A DNA stretch of 64,000 nt from Canna indica (lineage: Eukaryota; Streptophyta; Magnoliopsida; Zingiberales; Cannaceae): NCBI GenBank assembly GCA_034359265.1, contig CP136890.1, positions 1,614,501-1,678,500 on the forward strand, read 5' to 3'. A model generated the notes under the pieces. That model had not been told where the DNA came from, searched no databases, and was given only the letters and a program-made list of their open reading frames with translations. Both the position numbers and the translations under genes were made by a program. Of the stretch, positions 46,830 through 58,193 are shown piece after piece (the stretch's first letter is position 1; every line of letters starts with the position of its first letter).

Positions 46830-46871
46830 TTGCTGCTGCTGCTGCTGCTCTCTCTCTCTCTCTCTCTCTCA
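46830..46871. repeat. Compound (TGC)n(TC)n microsatellite
   Basis: About six copies of GCT/TGC run directly into about ten copies of CT, upstream of the TCP gene. Confidence 0.9.
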
Positions 46872-47057
46872 GAATTAAAAGCAGCCACCCAATTGATGAT
46901 CCACTTGGTCTCTGGTGTCATGCACGTCTACTTCGGGGAAGATCATGACCCTTGCTTTTGGAGATTTCCTCTCTTTGTCTCTTAGCTTGCTTTTCCTCTC
47001 TTCGCAATTATTGTCCCCTGCACCAATCCTTTCTTTCAACCCATGTGTTCGTTGTTG

Positions 47058-47090
<33 letters not shown>

Positions 47091-47912
47091 GCTGTAAACT
47101 TAATAAGATCCTATTCATCTCTCTCCTCCGTCGTCCATGATTATAAAAGTCCACCCTGGTTAGTTAAATAGGTTAAGAGTTAAGGACAAGTGGATAAGGT
47201 CTCTCTCTCTTTTCACTTGCATGGTTAGGAGTACGCCAAGACTACTCCTGCATGCTTTGTGCCACTGATGATGATCCTCCTCTCCACTATCAAAGTAGTA
47301 AATGGATCGAGGAATCATATTTTGGATTGACAGGTAAAGGCAACATCAAGGAGAGACTTTACTACCTTAGTCTCCTAGAATTTTCCCCATGCAAATACCA
47401 AAGTAATAAAGCAATGGCATGCAGTGAAATTGGGTGGGTGATTAGGAATGGCAAGGGGATCTTTTCCTTTTGGTAGAGCCAGCCGCAATAAAGGAATGAA
47501 AGAAGCAAAAAGCTGGGTGGAGTCCTTGTCCAGATTCAGAGACGAAAGCGAAAGATGATGAGGATGAAATGGACGTCGGCGTTTTTCTAATTTGCTAGCT
47601 GCTACCATTTACATTTATTTTATTTGTGGAATTTGGATCGAGTTAATTGGCCGCTGTCCTCAACAAAGCCCTACTCCGCTCCTCCGCTTATTAATTTCCC
47701 TTCTCTTTCATTTACTTGCACCTCTGTGTGCTTTTGTTTTTACAGTCGACATTACACCCCCTCCTCCTCCATACATCTCTCCTTCTTAATTTGCCTCTGT
47801 GGTAGGTTAGCTTCTGCAATTGCATTCAATTTGTTCCTCCAATTGACAGCGCCAAAAGAAGCACAACAGGTGCAACCGGCCGCTTGTCTTCGCATTCCGC
47901 TTGCCTTATTAT

Positions 47913-48863
47913 ATGCTCATGGAGAAGACCAATTACCGCCGCTGCAACCGGCAGCAATGCCTGCCGCGGTTCGCCGGAGAGGTCGTGGAGGTCCCGGGCG
48001 GCCACATTGTGCGCTCCACCGGGCGGAAGGACCGCCACAGCAAGGTGTACACGGCCAAGGGCCTCAGAGACCGCCGCGTCCGCCTCGCCGCGCACACCGC
48101 CATCCAGTTCTACGACGTCCAGGACCGCCTCGGCTACGACCGCCCCAGCAAGGCCGTCGACTGGCTCATGCAGAACGCCAAGGCCGCCATCGACCAGCTC
48201 GAGGAACTGCCCGCCGACCGAGCCCCCGGCGAGCAGTGCCTTGCCCGTGACCAGCCCATGGTCGCCAAAGCTGCAGCGTCCGTCGGATTTGGTTTCAACG
48301 GCGGCAGCAGCGGCTGCTTCCCTGCTTTGCTAGACACCGAAGCCATGGAGGACACCGACAAGCCTTTCGCGAGCGCCGCAGCCACTGGTTACACTCCGGA
48401 CTTGCTCTTACACACCGGCGGCGACCGAACTCAGGACCTCCGCCTCTCTCTGCAATCCTTTCACGAGCCAATCTTTCAAGACCATCAGCACCACCAACAG
48501 AGCCCTGATTCCGCCCAGCAGTCCTTTTGCTCAGGGAACAAGGAGAGAATGGTCTGGTGGAATGAGATGGACGGCGGAGGCGGGGAGTTCGTGTACAATG
48601 CGGCCGTGCCACCGCAGCCGGCAGCGCTGCATCTGCTGAACGGCCAATTCCAGCTTTGCAATCAGAGGGAACCCCTTCAGCCCAGTAACTTTTCTAATTC
48701 GTTTCGTGCTTGGACGAATCCTCCAGTCATTGCTGCGTTTACGTCGGAAAATTACGGTGTTTTCTCAGGATTCCCCGTTCCGTCACGAATTCAAGACGAA
48801 GAACAGCAGAATGGCATTGCCAGCCATCTTCACTCTGCTTCCTCTGCTTCTCCTGAATCTTAG
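47913..48863 (+). CDS. TCP transcription factor, class II CIN type
   Basis: A single exon from the first ATG (47913; a second at 47919) to TAG, 316 residues. The TCP domain (residues about 32-90) reads [39 protein letters not shown] and [20 protein letters not shown]. The short basic region and [18 protein letters not shown] mark class II CIN proteins (TCP2/3/4/10/24 type). [10 protein letters not shown] departs from the usual KVCTAKGPRD at two positions. CIN TCPs promote leaf cell differentiation and activate LOX2 and auxin/brassinosteroid genes. The downstream region is Gln/His/Ser-rich, and QREPLQPSN is encoded by the miR319-site region. No R domain is seen. GC-rich, intact and without introns. 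The last codons are SASSASPES. Confidence 0.92.
   Translation: MLMEKTNYRRCNRQQCLPRFAGEVVEVPGGHIVRSTGRKDRHSKVYTAKGLRDRRVRLAAHTAIQFYDVQDRLGYDRPSKAVDWLMQNAKAAIDQLEELPADRAPGEQCLARDQPMVAKAAASVGFGFNGGSSGCFPALLDTEAMEDTDKPFASAAATGYTPDLLLHTGGDRTQDLRLSLQSFHEPIFQDHQHHQQSPDSAQQSFCSGNKERMVWWNEMDGGGGEFVYNAAVPPQPAALHLLNGQFQLCNQREPLQPSNFSNSFRAWTNPPVIAAFTSENYGVFSGFPVPSRIQDEEQQNGIASHLHSASSASPES
48665..48685 (+). promoter_or_regulatory. Diverged miR319 target site in the TCP mRNA
   Basis: The stretch GAGGGAACCCCTTCAGCCC (48665-48683) plus AG aligns without gaps to the conserved miR319 site of TCP4-type genes, which I recall as GAGGGGACCCCTTCAGTCC plus AG. It differs at two positions. One falls opposite miR319 base 5 (A facing C), in the seed. 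The encoded peptide QREPLQPS replaces the usual QRGPLQSS. Confidence 0.8.
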
Positions 48864-50252
48864 GAAAGGGAAAAGGATGACCACTTCCAATTAGCAGCAA
48901 AGCATACAATGGAACAGTAGACTTTTCAATCTCTTTCCCAGTCTGTAAAGAAAAATCAATTGGTCAGACATTCATAATTTTCTTGTCTCCATTTCGATCT
49001 GCTTCTTAGTCTTGCTTTGTGAATGTGGCTATATGCTGCTAAAAAATTTAAAAGATTCTACTTTACAGCTACCTGGAAATTTCTCTAAAAGTTGCTAATC
49101 TTTTCCAAAAGAAGAGGATAAACAGATCTTGAAATAGAATTAGAAAGCTTTTGCTATTGAAATATCTTCTAGTTTGTAATTGGATTTGGTTTCCGTTTCA
49201 GTATGACCTTTTGCTGTGCATGCTATGATGAGGAGTTCTTTCTCTGTATGCTTTTAACTTCCTAAGACACGAGACAACTAAAAAGATTATAATAATGTTG
49301 TTTATCATTGTACATCTTGTCTCTTTTATTTGAAGCGCTCGGATTAAATTGCCAGGCTATCATATTAATCTCTTGTAGTTGCAGGTCAACATCTATTTTT
49401 GAACAGTGGAGAAAAAAGAAAAAGTTAAAGAGAAAAGTAGTATGGCTTATTCCTTGACAGCAACCTCATAAAATTGGTTTTGAGCTCACTTTTTACACCT
49501 TTGAAGCGATTTCGAGGATCTCTTTTTTCTGCATCCTTTTTCCTGTAACACCGTTGCATCAGGTTAAGGAATCTCCATACAAGTCTACATGCAGTTATTA
49601 TATATTCTAATTAATCATACTGGACATCTACGTTGTTGCATCTTCTTGCTTCTTTAATTAATTTATCTTATGTCCTCTTATCACTTATCAATGGTAATTC
49701 AATTTTGGCATATCGCATGTCTTCAGAAAGAACCTGCAAACTTTATGTGATGATTTCTTCGAAAAGTTAAAATCCTATCCAATCCCGGAGCTTAGCTCCA
49801 TGGGAGGCACAGTCCATGACTGCTCATCCTGCCTCTACTGTCGTTTGCTTTCCAGCTACCAAACAAAATAAATCAGATACAGTTTAACAAATTGAGACAG
49901 CCAGAATTTACTACATACAGTGCTGTACAAAAATACTAGTTGAGAACTGAGATGCATGCATGGAAACATTTTACTAGGCTTTGAAAAAGCCGACATAGTA
50001 AGCCCAGCCCATTTTTGGGTCCCACCTCGATCTTTGATGGCGTGGCGGTTCACAACTTCATACATGTGTGTTTATTTCAGCTCCAAGGAATACTTCAAGC
50101 GTTCGAAAGTCATCGAACCACATTAATGTCGCTTTCCAAAATTTATCCCTTAATAATTAACAAAAAGACTGATCTACAATACCGTCATTAATTTAGTCCT
50201 TGATGAACTACGAGGACTAGTTTCATTTCATCTCAATCTTGGGTCAAGGTCG
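48864..50252. other. TCP 3' flank up to the copia element
   Basis: The TCP 3' UTR probably covers 48864 to about 49000 (AAAAATCAAT at 48949). The rest is unique-looking AT-rich sequence without coding content. The last five bases (GGTCG, 50248-50252) appear to be the left target site duplication of the copia insertion. Confidence 0.55.
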
Positions 50253-50651
50253 TGTTAAAACTTTATACATAGAACATGACATGTATGATTGCGGAAGCGT
50301 ATAATCGAGATTAACCTCCTGCCATTGATATCGTATTGATGCGCTGCTCAGGTACTCTTTCTTGCTCCTGTGGACCTTCTTCAATAGGCCTTCCAATACT
50401 TTATTCATGACCCTCAGTAGATGGTGTAGAAATGTATGAATGAGTATGAGGACCTATGAGTATCCTGACCTATTTATATACGCACCTTGCTATCAAAGGT
50501 GGAAGGATAGGCTTGAACCGGGTTTGAGATAGACATGAGTAAAAATGGTAAAACTACATAATATGTGGACCACATAAGGATAGACACGTGAAGATAAGTG
50601 GTCCACATCAAATGATGATGTGGACCATATATTTATAAATCACGTCTAACA
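50253..50651 (-). repeat. 3' LTR of the copia element
   Basis: Plus strand TGTTAAAACTTTATACATAG ... CACGTCTAACA, with TG/CA ends. It matches 56791-57251 over nearly its whole length, apart from the insertions in that copy and scattered substitutions. Confidence 0.9.
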
Positions 50652-50667
50652 TTCTCTCACTTGGTCC
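50652..50667 (-). other. Polypurine tract of the copia element
   Basis: The minus strand reads GGACCAAGTGAGAGAA immediately before the 3' LTR, the typical copia polypurine primer position and composition. Confidence 0.75.
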
Positions 50668-50928
50668 ATATATTATCATACAAAAAATCCTCATATCTGC
50701 TTTAGATGAAATAAAACACACAAATCATAGCGACAAGTCTTCTTTAAGCGAGTATTATCTTCTATGTATCACAATGCATTTCAATCCAAAATAACTTTAT
50801 GAATAAACTTTATGTTTATTCTAGGTCCAACTAAACTATTATTCTCAAACTGTATGTGTACACCATAAAATGAGAAATAACAAATTAAAATAGGAGTCTT
50901 AATTAAAAACATAAAATGTCTTTACAAT

Positions 50929-53900
50929 TTACATCAAGGAAGCAAGTCCCATACTATCTACATGACCCTTAAAACCCTTTGGCGGTATGCCATTTGTCAA
51001 AGGATCGGCGATCATTAATTCAGTGCTGATGTCTTCAATGACTACTTTATTGTCTTTAACACGTTCCTTTGTGGCTAAATACTTTATGTCGATGTGTTTG
51101 CTTCGACTTCCACTTTTATTATTTTTAACCAAGTAAACACCTGCTGAATTATCACAGTAAATCTTTATAGGTCTGGAAATAGAATCAACGATTCTTAGAC
51201 CTGAAATAAAACTCCTTAACCACACACCATGTGAGGTTGCCTTAAAACAAGATACGAACTCGACCTCGGTGGTAGAAGTAGCAGTCAATGTCTGCTTGGC
51301 ACTTTTCCATGAAACAACTCCACTGGCTAACATGAAAATGTACCCTGATGTCGATTTTCGAGAGTCGACACATCCAGCAAAGTCTGAGTCAGAGTAGCCA
51401 ATAACCTCCAAGTTGTCAATCCGCTTATACATGAGCATGTAATCCTTGGTACCTTTAAGTTATCTCATCACCCTTCTTTGCAGCTTTCCAGTGGTCCATC
51501 CCTGGATTACTTTAAAATCTTTCTAATACTCCAACAACAAATGCTATGTCGGGCATTGTACAAACTTGAGCGTACATGAGGCTGCCAACGGCCGAAGCAT
51601 ATGAAATATTTTGCATATGTTCCCTTTCGAAATTACTTTGGGACACTGGCTAAGACTAAATCTATCACCTTTTACAATGGGTGCTATACTTGGTGAGCAA
51701 TCTTTCATCCGAAATATCTCTAAGACTTTATTGATATAGGTTTCCTGGGATAGACCTAAAATGCCTTGAAGTCTATCCCTATGGATCTTGATGCCAATGA
51801 CATAAGATGCCTCACCCATATCTTTCATGTCAAAACTCTTAGAAAGAAATTATTTCACCTCATATAGCAACCATTTATCATTGGTTGCAAGTAAAATATC
51901 ATCTACATATAAAATAAGGAAACAAATTTTACTCCCACTGATTAAGTGATATATGCATTGATCCATGATGTTCTCTACGAAACGAAATGAAGAGATGACA
52001 TCATGAAACTTTAAATACCACTGACGGGAGGCTTGTTTCAATCCGTATATGGACTTCTTGAGCTTGCAAACCAAATGCTCACATTTATTAGAGGAAAATC
52101 CTTCTAGTTGTTTCATATAAACCTCTTCCTCTAGCTCACCATTGAGCAATGCCATTTTCACATCCATTTGATGCAGTTCTAAGTCAAAATGGGCCACTAA
52201 TGCTATAATGATACAGAAGGAATCTTTCTTTGATACCGGAGAAAAGGTCTCCGAGTAATCAATCCCTTCCTTTTGAGTAATCCTTTGGCTACTAGTCTTG
52301 CTTTATGTCTTTTGATATTGCCCAGAGAATTCCTTTTGGTTTTGAAGACTCATTTACACCCTATGACCTTAAAACCTTTAGGCAATTCGACAAGATCCCA
52401 GACTTCATTTGAAATCATTGAATCCATCTCTTCCTTCACAGCATTCTACCACAACTTAGATTCACTATTATTTATAGCTTGTGAAAATGTTTTTGGATCA
52501 TTTTCGGCCCCAATATTGTAGTCAGACTCCTGCAGATACACTACATAGTCATTAGGAATAGCTGACTTTCTCATCCTAGTAGATCTTCTTAATGTTGCAT
52601 CATCAGGCTCTTGAGGAGTATGTTGTACAACTGGTTCCTCAACAGTGTCCGGTAATTATTGAGTACCAAGGTCTACTTGATTGATGTCGACTATTTGTGG
52701 ATTCTCAATGATCGGTTGTTGAACACCTGGAAGAGGTTCATTGTGAATCACAACCAATTTTTCACTTGAGTCAGGAGTGGATTCCTCCAAATGATCTTTT
52801 TAAAAAAACATCACTCCCACTAATCAAGTCATTTTCTAGAAATTTAGCATTTTTAGATTCCACAAACCTAGTACTATGAGAAGGACAGTAAAATCTATAT
52901 CCCTTAGACTTTTCGGCGTATCCAACGAAATACCCACTTATAGTCCTTAGGTCTAGCTTCTTCTCTTGTGGATTGTAAATCCTCACTTCAGACGGGCATT
53001 CCCATACGCGCATATGTTGCAAACTCGATTTCCAATCTTTCCATAACTCGAATGGCGTTTTAGTAACAGCCTTGGTTGGAACCCGATTTAATATATACAC
53101 TGCAGTCTTAAGTGCTTTAGGCCACAAGTACTTATGAAGCTTCGAGCTGCTAAGCATACTCCGCACCATGTCCAATAATGTTCGATTCCTTCTTTCTACA
53201 ACACCATTTTGATTTGGAGATCCCGGCATGGTGTATTGGGCAATTATCCCATTCTCTTGAAGGAACTTTGCAAATGGACCAGGTGCTTATCCATCCTCAG
53301 TGTATCTTCCATAATATTCACCTCCCCTATCTGATCTCACGATTTTTATTTGCTTACCACATTGTTTTTCTACTTCTGCCTTGAAAACTTTAAAGGCATC
53401 CAATGCTTCGTGCTTGTTATGAAGCAGGTAGATATACATATATCGTGAGTAATCATCTATGAAGGAAATGAAATATTTCTGACCACACGAGTCCATGTCT
53501 GGACTACATATATTCGTATGTACGATCTCCAATATGTCGGAACTTCTCTTGGCACCTTTCTTTGACATATTAGTCTGCTTTTCTTTAATGCAGTCTATAC
53601 AAGTGTCAAAGTCGGTAAAATCCAAAGTATCAAGTATATTTTCATTTATCAGTCTTTTTACCCTTTCAATGGATATATGACCTAACCTTCGGTGCCATAA
53701 TTTAGAGGAGTTTTCTTTTATAACACATCTTTTAATACCCACAGTTTGTTGAACATGCAAAGTTTTATTATAAGAAACATTTTGCAATTCTATTTTGAAA
53801 AGACCGTCTACCAGAATACTTTTTCCAATAAAATCAGATTTATAAAATAAGAAACAAGATGAATCTGAAAAATTAAAGGAATATTCAAAAGGTAGCAGTC

Positions 53901-54199
53901 TTGAAACAGTATCAAGTTTTTGGAAAAATTTGGAATATAAAATGTCGTTTCTAAAATCAAAACAAAACCACTACTTAAAGTTAATTTGCATGTTCCTACT
54001 GCCTCTACATATGAGCGCACTCCATTTCCAGTATAGATGCAATGCTCACTTCCCGTTGGCTTCCTGTGGTTTTGAAAGCCCTGGGGGTATTGGAAATGTG
54101 GATTGTAGAACCGAAATCAATCCACCATGTGTTTCGACAAATATCTATCATATAAGATTCATAACAAACTAATGAGATTGAAATACATTTCTTTTCAAG
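50929..54199 (-). pseudogene. Broken copia pol (protease, integrase, reverse transcriptase, RNase H)
   Basis: In transcription order: an altered protease active-site region near 54127 (WWIDFGSTIHIS; family members normally have DSG[AT]); the integrase zinc-binding and core region at 53787-53290 (HRRLGHIS, CIDCIKEKQ, FIDDYSRYMY, SDRGGEY) and, after an in-frame stop near 53287, [20 protein letters not shown] at 53229-52771; reverse transcriptase at 52197-51850 (LHQMDVKMALLNGELEEEVY, YGLKQASRQWY, LYVDDILLA) and 51828-51544; and RNase H at 51438-50929 (YSDSDFAGCVDSRKSTSGY, KHIDIKY). Several stops and frame changes lie between the blocks, so no functional polyprotein can be made. Confidence 0.9.
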
Positions 54200-54871
54200 C
54201 CAGATTCTGTATTTGGCATAGTCCTTTACGTGCTCCTTCTTTTTACAGAAGTAACATTTGGACTCTTTCTTGATGTCACCTTTGATGACTGGTCTGCCTT
54301 TTCCTTTATGCTTGTTGAACTCTTTTTTCCTCTTTCCTTGAAGAGTCAAATGTGCATTCTCTCTCATTTCTACAAGTAGCCTTCCTTATTCTTATACACA
54401 CATAGCCAGTAATTCATTGATTGACCAATTCTCCTTATGTGTGTTATAGGAGATTTTAAAGGCCCCATATTGCGAAGGTAAAAAATTTAGAATAAAATGC
54501 ACAATAAAAGAATCAGACATTTCAACCTCTATTTTTTTTTTGAGTTGAGCCGCTATATCCCTCATTTCCATGATGTGCTCGCGCACAGCTTTTACTCCTG
54601 TGAGCCTCATTGATGATAATTTATTCATCAAGGTGTTGGCTAAGGATTTGTCTGAAGACTCAAACTGCTTGTCTATGACCTTCAGCAAGTCCTTTACATT
54701 CTTGCGCTCCCCAATGGAACCACGAATGCTAGCAGACATTTTGGTCTTTATGAACATCGTGCTAAGTCGATTGGACCTCTCCCATTGTTCATATAGAGCA
54801 ACCTCAGCCGGAGTACTAGCGTTTGTAGGAACAAGTGGTTCTGATTTTCTTATAGCGTAGTCAATGTCCAC
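54200..54871 (-). pseudogene. Broken copia gag
   Basis: The frame starts MDIDYAIRKSEPLV. It contains ALYEQWERSNRLSTMFIK and LLKVIDKQFESSDKSLAN, typical of the copia gag (UBN2) domain. Two TAA codons interrupt it at about 54385-54394, then the same frame continues. The zinc knuckle near 54256-54209 reads CYFCKKKEHVKDYAK and has lost its last cysteine (Tyr instead). The TAA codons are consistent with C-to-T changes, as expected in methylated transposons. Confidence 0.85.
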
Positions 54872-56775
54872 ACACCCCAGATGGAGAAGAATTCTCTCTT
54901 TTCAGGTTATATAGTTGTCCCCAATTAATTCAGGAATGTCTATAAAATTAATAGTTTGAGTTGCTGCAATTTAGGAAAGTACGTGTTCATGAAAAATAGA
55001 AGCAAATATAGATTTCAAGTTTTACCAATGTAAACAGAAAAAATAGAAATAACATGGGTCAATGCAATAGAAAATGTGTGTGGGCTAAGTTTTTATTTTA
55101 GGACTCATGTTTAAACTTTATATGAAACTAATAAAATTATATACTTTTTTCCTAATAACTGTGGGCTAATTAGGAAAATATAACCTATTATTTCACACTA
55201 ATTAATCATATAAGTCTGACAAAAATTCCTGTTGGATAAGATTTATCATACTCTAAATGGCTAATTACAATTTGATGTTATATATATCTATATGTGACCT
55301 AAGAATTGCCAATTTATATAATTTTAATATAACTAAAAATGTTGTGGCTACTCTTTAATTAGTTAAAATTATGTGACTAATTACCTAATATATAATTTAA
55401 CATAACTAAGGATGCTGTGGCTACTCCTTAATTAGTCAAATTCTATGGGTCACATGACGCCATAATGTTGCATAAATAATTATATGATATAACTTGGCAT
55501 ATGCATTATAATTAACTACAACATAACATAGTTAATTATTTAACAAACATTATATGACAAGTAGATGCAAGATCATAATTTATCAATGCAATAATTAGAG
55601 CAGTAAATAATTATATTCATGTAACATGATTTAACACAATATATAAAATGATTTACTGCTAATTGATTTTAATCAATTAATTCTTCTAGTTTATGAAATT
55701 TTAGATTGGTTTAGATATGTAATTTCAAACAAATCAAATTTGAAACCCAAATTAGATATAGGTTGACCCAACCAACATTGAACCAATTTTAAACCAATGA
55801 GAAATTTCAAATGAACCAAAAATTAAATCAAACCAGAAATTAAAATCAACCCAAACAAAAGAAATTGGACCGGGTTCAATTAATTTGAACCGGACCAACT
55901 CTATATTTTGGAATCAGGTTTAATGCTATATTAATTTGAGTTGAACCAAATTGAACCGGAGTTAAAATAAATCCAATTGAACCAAAATTTGAAATAACCC
56001 CAATTGAACCAAATGACTTAAAATTCGGATCGGGTGGAAGAGGTATATGGATCCGGGTTTAAAGATGCAAATCCAATTATATATTAAAGATGCAAATACA
56101 AAATATATTAAAGAAAACCGGATCCAATAACTTATTTTAAAAGAAAACCCGATTTGATCCTTAATGGGTTGAAAACCCGATCCGCTAACCTCTCCTTCTA
56201 CCCACGTACATGAAACATCAAAACCCTAAAATTAAAAACATGTTCCGGCAGCCGCAGCCGCCGCCGCCGCCTGCCGCCCCTGCTACAGCCCATGCTGCTG
56301 TCGATATTTTCAAGCGCCACCGCCGATCTGAACGCCGACGGACCCTCTTCAGCCGCCTGCCATCATAGGACGCCGGCGATGAAGAGGAGGGCGACACAAG
56401 GCAGTAATGTCTATGATTGCCATATGAAGCTTTCGGCCTTTTGTCGGCCATCCGCCATCGTCGCCGCCTATCGATGTGCCGGCAATGACCTCGCCGGCAC
56501 TTGATAGCATGGAGGCAGTGATCTCGACGACTGTATGGTGAAGAGGTCGGCGATCACAGCGCTTAACAGGCGCTACGCCAACTCTTGCACCGTCGAAGGA
56601 CACTTGTTGTCTAGCCGGGATCCGGAGGCTGGTGCAAACATAGAAACGACAACGGTAAAACACAACGAAGAAATTGATAAAAGATGTTTTAATCAAGAAA
56701 ACGGCTCCATTAACGGCCAAGAAATACGTAGAAGAAAAAAAGCTCGGAAACAATACAATTAAGGCGGAGAATAAC
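54872..56775 (-). other. Unusually long leader of the copia element
   Basis: About 1.9 kb separate the primer-binding site from gag. Bases 54900-55680 are AT-rich. Bases 55690-56060 consist of degenerate AACCAATTGAACCGG-like units. Bases 56210-56760 are GC-rich (CCGCCGCCGCCTGCCGCC near 56257) with open frames in several phases, the longest 134 codons on the minus strand, none recognisable. The composition differs sharply from the rest of the element. Confidence 0.6.
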
Positions 56776-56787
56776 GGCTCTGATACC
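56776..56787 (-). other. Primer-binding site of the copia element
   Basis: The minus strand reads GGTATCAGAGCC three bases inside the 5' LTR, complementary to the 3' end of plant initiator-Met tRNA (usual form TGGTATCAGAGC). Confidence 0.85.
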
Positions 56788-56790
56788 GCA

Positions 56791-57251
56791 TGTTAAAACT
56801 TTATACATAGAACGTGACATGGTCTATTTTTAAGGACATGATTATATCAACAATAGAACATGACATGTATGATTGCGGAAGCGTATAATCGAGACTAACC
56901 TCCTGCCATTGATACCGTATTGATGCGCTGCTCAGGTACTCTTTCTTGCTCCTGTCAATCTTCCTCAATAGGCCTTCCAATACTCTATTCAGGACCCTCA
57001 GTAGATGGTGTAGAAAGGTAGGAATGAATATGGGAACCTATGAGTTTCCCGACCTATTTATATACGCACTTTGCCATCAAAGGTGGAAGGATGGGCTTGA
57101 ACCGAGTTTGAGATAGACATGAGTAAAAATGATAAAACTACGTAACATGTGGACCACATAAAGATAGATACGTGAAGATAAATGATACACATCAAATAAT
57201 GACGTGGACTATATATTTATAAATCACTTTATTTATAAATCGCGTCTAACC
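56791..57251 (-). repeat. 5' LTR of the copia element
   Basis: Starts TGTTAAAACTTTATACATAG on the plus strand. Relative to the other LTR it has about 53 extra bases near the start, including a second ATAGAACATGACATG, and a duplicated TTTATAAATC near the end. It ends TCTAACC where CA is expected, so the terminal base has changed. Confidence 0.88.
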
Positions 57252-57443
57252 GGTCAACAAAAACCAACCAACGTATGAATGCTTGAAAATGCATGCAGCT
57301 CAATTTACGACTCAGAAGTCAGTCCGCAGATTTGATTTGATTTTTCCAGTTTGATTGCTATAAATTATGTATTACCAGTAAAAAGCAAAGACTTGAACTC
57401 CCATACACGCAAGGACTACCACCCTCAATCCAATCCGCTATAT
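57252..57443 (+). promoter_or_regulatory. Short gap between copia LTR and ATL start codon
   Basis: Only 192 bases separate the LTR from the ATL start. The gap includes TGCTATAAATTATG (about 57356), which could act as a TATA box, and CGCTATATATG next to the start. Any ATL regulatory DNA further upstream has been displaced by 7 kb or replaced by the LTR. Confidence 0.4.
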
Positions 57444-58193
57444 ATGTCTTCCATCATACCGCCGGCGCCGGTCCTGTGGCTGCCGCCCGACGACGCCGGC
57501 CAAGACAACAACATGAACACAAGTATCCTCGCAACAGCCCTCATCTCGCTTGCTCTTGTCATGGCCGTCGTCCTCTTCCTCCACCTTTACGTTCGTTTGG
57601 TCCTTGGTCGCCGACTCCCCGCCGGCCGGCGTAGTCGTCTCACCACCATCGGCTCTTTCCGATTACATGCCGCCACCATCCTCATCGAAGACCCTCCGAC
57701 CACTGTGGGGCTCGACCCCTCCACGATCGCGGCCCTTCCCTCCTTCCCGTACGAGAAGACCACCGGCGCCGAAGACGAGAGCAGCGCGGAGTGCGCGGTC
57801 TGCTTGAGCGCGGTCGAGGATGGGGAGATGACGAGGCTGCTGCCCGGCTGCAAGCACCTGTTCCACGTCGGCTGCATCGACATGTGGTTGGCTTCTCATG
57901 TGACCTGTCCTGTTTGCCGCGCCATGGTGGAGCCACCGCCGGCGACGCCGGTTCGGGTGAGTAACGTAGGCGAGACAGAGACGTCATCAGCGGCAGGTCA
58001 GCCGGCGGCGAGGCCGGTGGTGGTGGGGCAGTCTTCGGGAGAAGGGACGTCGAGGTCGAAGGAGGGTGGCTCGATCTCGGCGCGATTGAGCGCATCGTTG
58101 AAGAGGATATTGAGTACAAGAGATCGGTCGTCGTCTGCGTCGTCGAGCAGGCGAGCTCATGGTGAGTCAACGGAAGATTTGGAACGACGGTGA
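57444..58193 (+). CDS. ATL-type RING-H2 E3 ubiquitin ligase
   Basis: A single exon of 249 residues. The first true ATG is at 57444 (MSSIIPPAPVLWLPP); the frame is open further upstream but only from a TTG. Residues about 27-52 (SILATALISLALVMAVVLFL) form one membrane span. A basic stretch and the ATL-specific GLD motif (GLDPSTIAALPSFPY, 89-103) follow. The RING-H2 domain spans C117-C158 with ligands C117, C120, C136, H138, H141, C144, C155 and C158. CIDMWLASHVTCPVCR has the Trp that contacts E2 enzymes. The C-terminus is Ser/Arg-rich (RSSSASSSRR). ATLs are membrane E3 ligases in defence, sugar and stress responses; the substrate is unknown. The gene is intact. A copia LTR ends 192 bases upstream. 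Confidence 0.92.
   Translation: MSSIIPPAPVLWLPPDDAGQDNNMNTSILATALISLALVMAVVLFLHLYVRLVLGRRLPAGRRSRLTTIGSFRLHAATILIEDPPTTVGLDPSTIAALPSFPYEKTTGAEDESSAECAVCLSAVEDGEMTRLLPGCKHLFHVGCIDMWLASHVTCPVCRAMVEPPPATPVRVSNVGETETSSAAGQPAARPVVVGQSSGEGTSRSKEGGSISARLSASLKRILSTRDRSSSASSSRRAHGESTEDLERR

Larger units (their letters stand above)
45014..47912. other. Intergenic between CLE (minus) and TCP (plus): divergent promoters
   Basis: The CLE and TCP genes diverge from this 2.9-kb region. The left part is AT-rich. A (TGC)n/(CT)n compound microsatellite lies at 46830-46871 and a (CT)n run at 47061-47089, followed by a pyrimidine-rich stretch to about 47800 that is probably the TCP leader. Short open frames here start with TTG or have no homology. 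No further gene. Confidence 0.5.
50253..57251 (-). mobile_element. Decayed Ty1-copia LTR retrotransposon, 7.0 kb
   Basis: Two LTRs (50253-50651 and 56791-57251) enclose, on the minus strand, a primer-binding site, a long leader, gag, and pol in the copia order protease, integrase, reverse transcriptase, RNase H. Flanks GGTCG and GGTCA agree at four of five bases as a target duplication. The coding region is broken by several stops and frameshifts. The LTRs differ by point changes and by two insertions in the right copy, so the insertion is not recent. The element lies between the TCP and ATL genes in opposite orientation to both. Confidence 0.93.

Noticed and set aside
47624..48250. 208-codon plus-strand frame overlapping the TCP start
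   Set aside because: It starts with TTG and becomes Pro/Arg-rich nonsense where it overlaps the TCP domain in another frame.
56349..56753. 134-codon frame in the copia leader considered as an extra element gene
   Set aside because: No recognisable motif and competing frames on the opposite strand. It is kept only as part of the unusual leader.
57351..57443. 31-residue N-terminal extension of the ATL protein
   Set aside because: The extended frame begins with TTG. The ATG at 57444 gives a normal ATL N-terminus before the membrane span.
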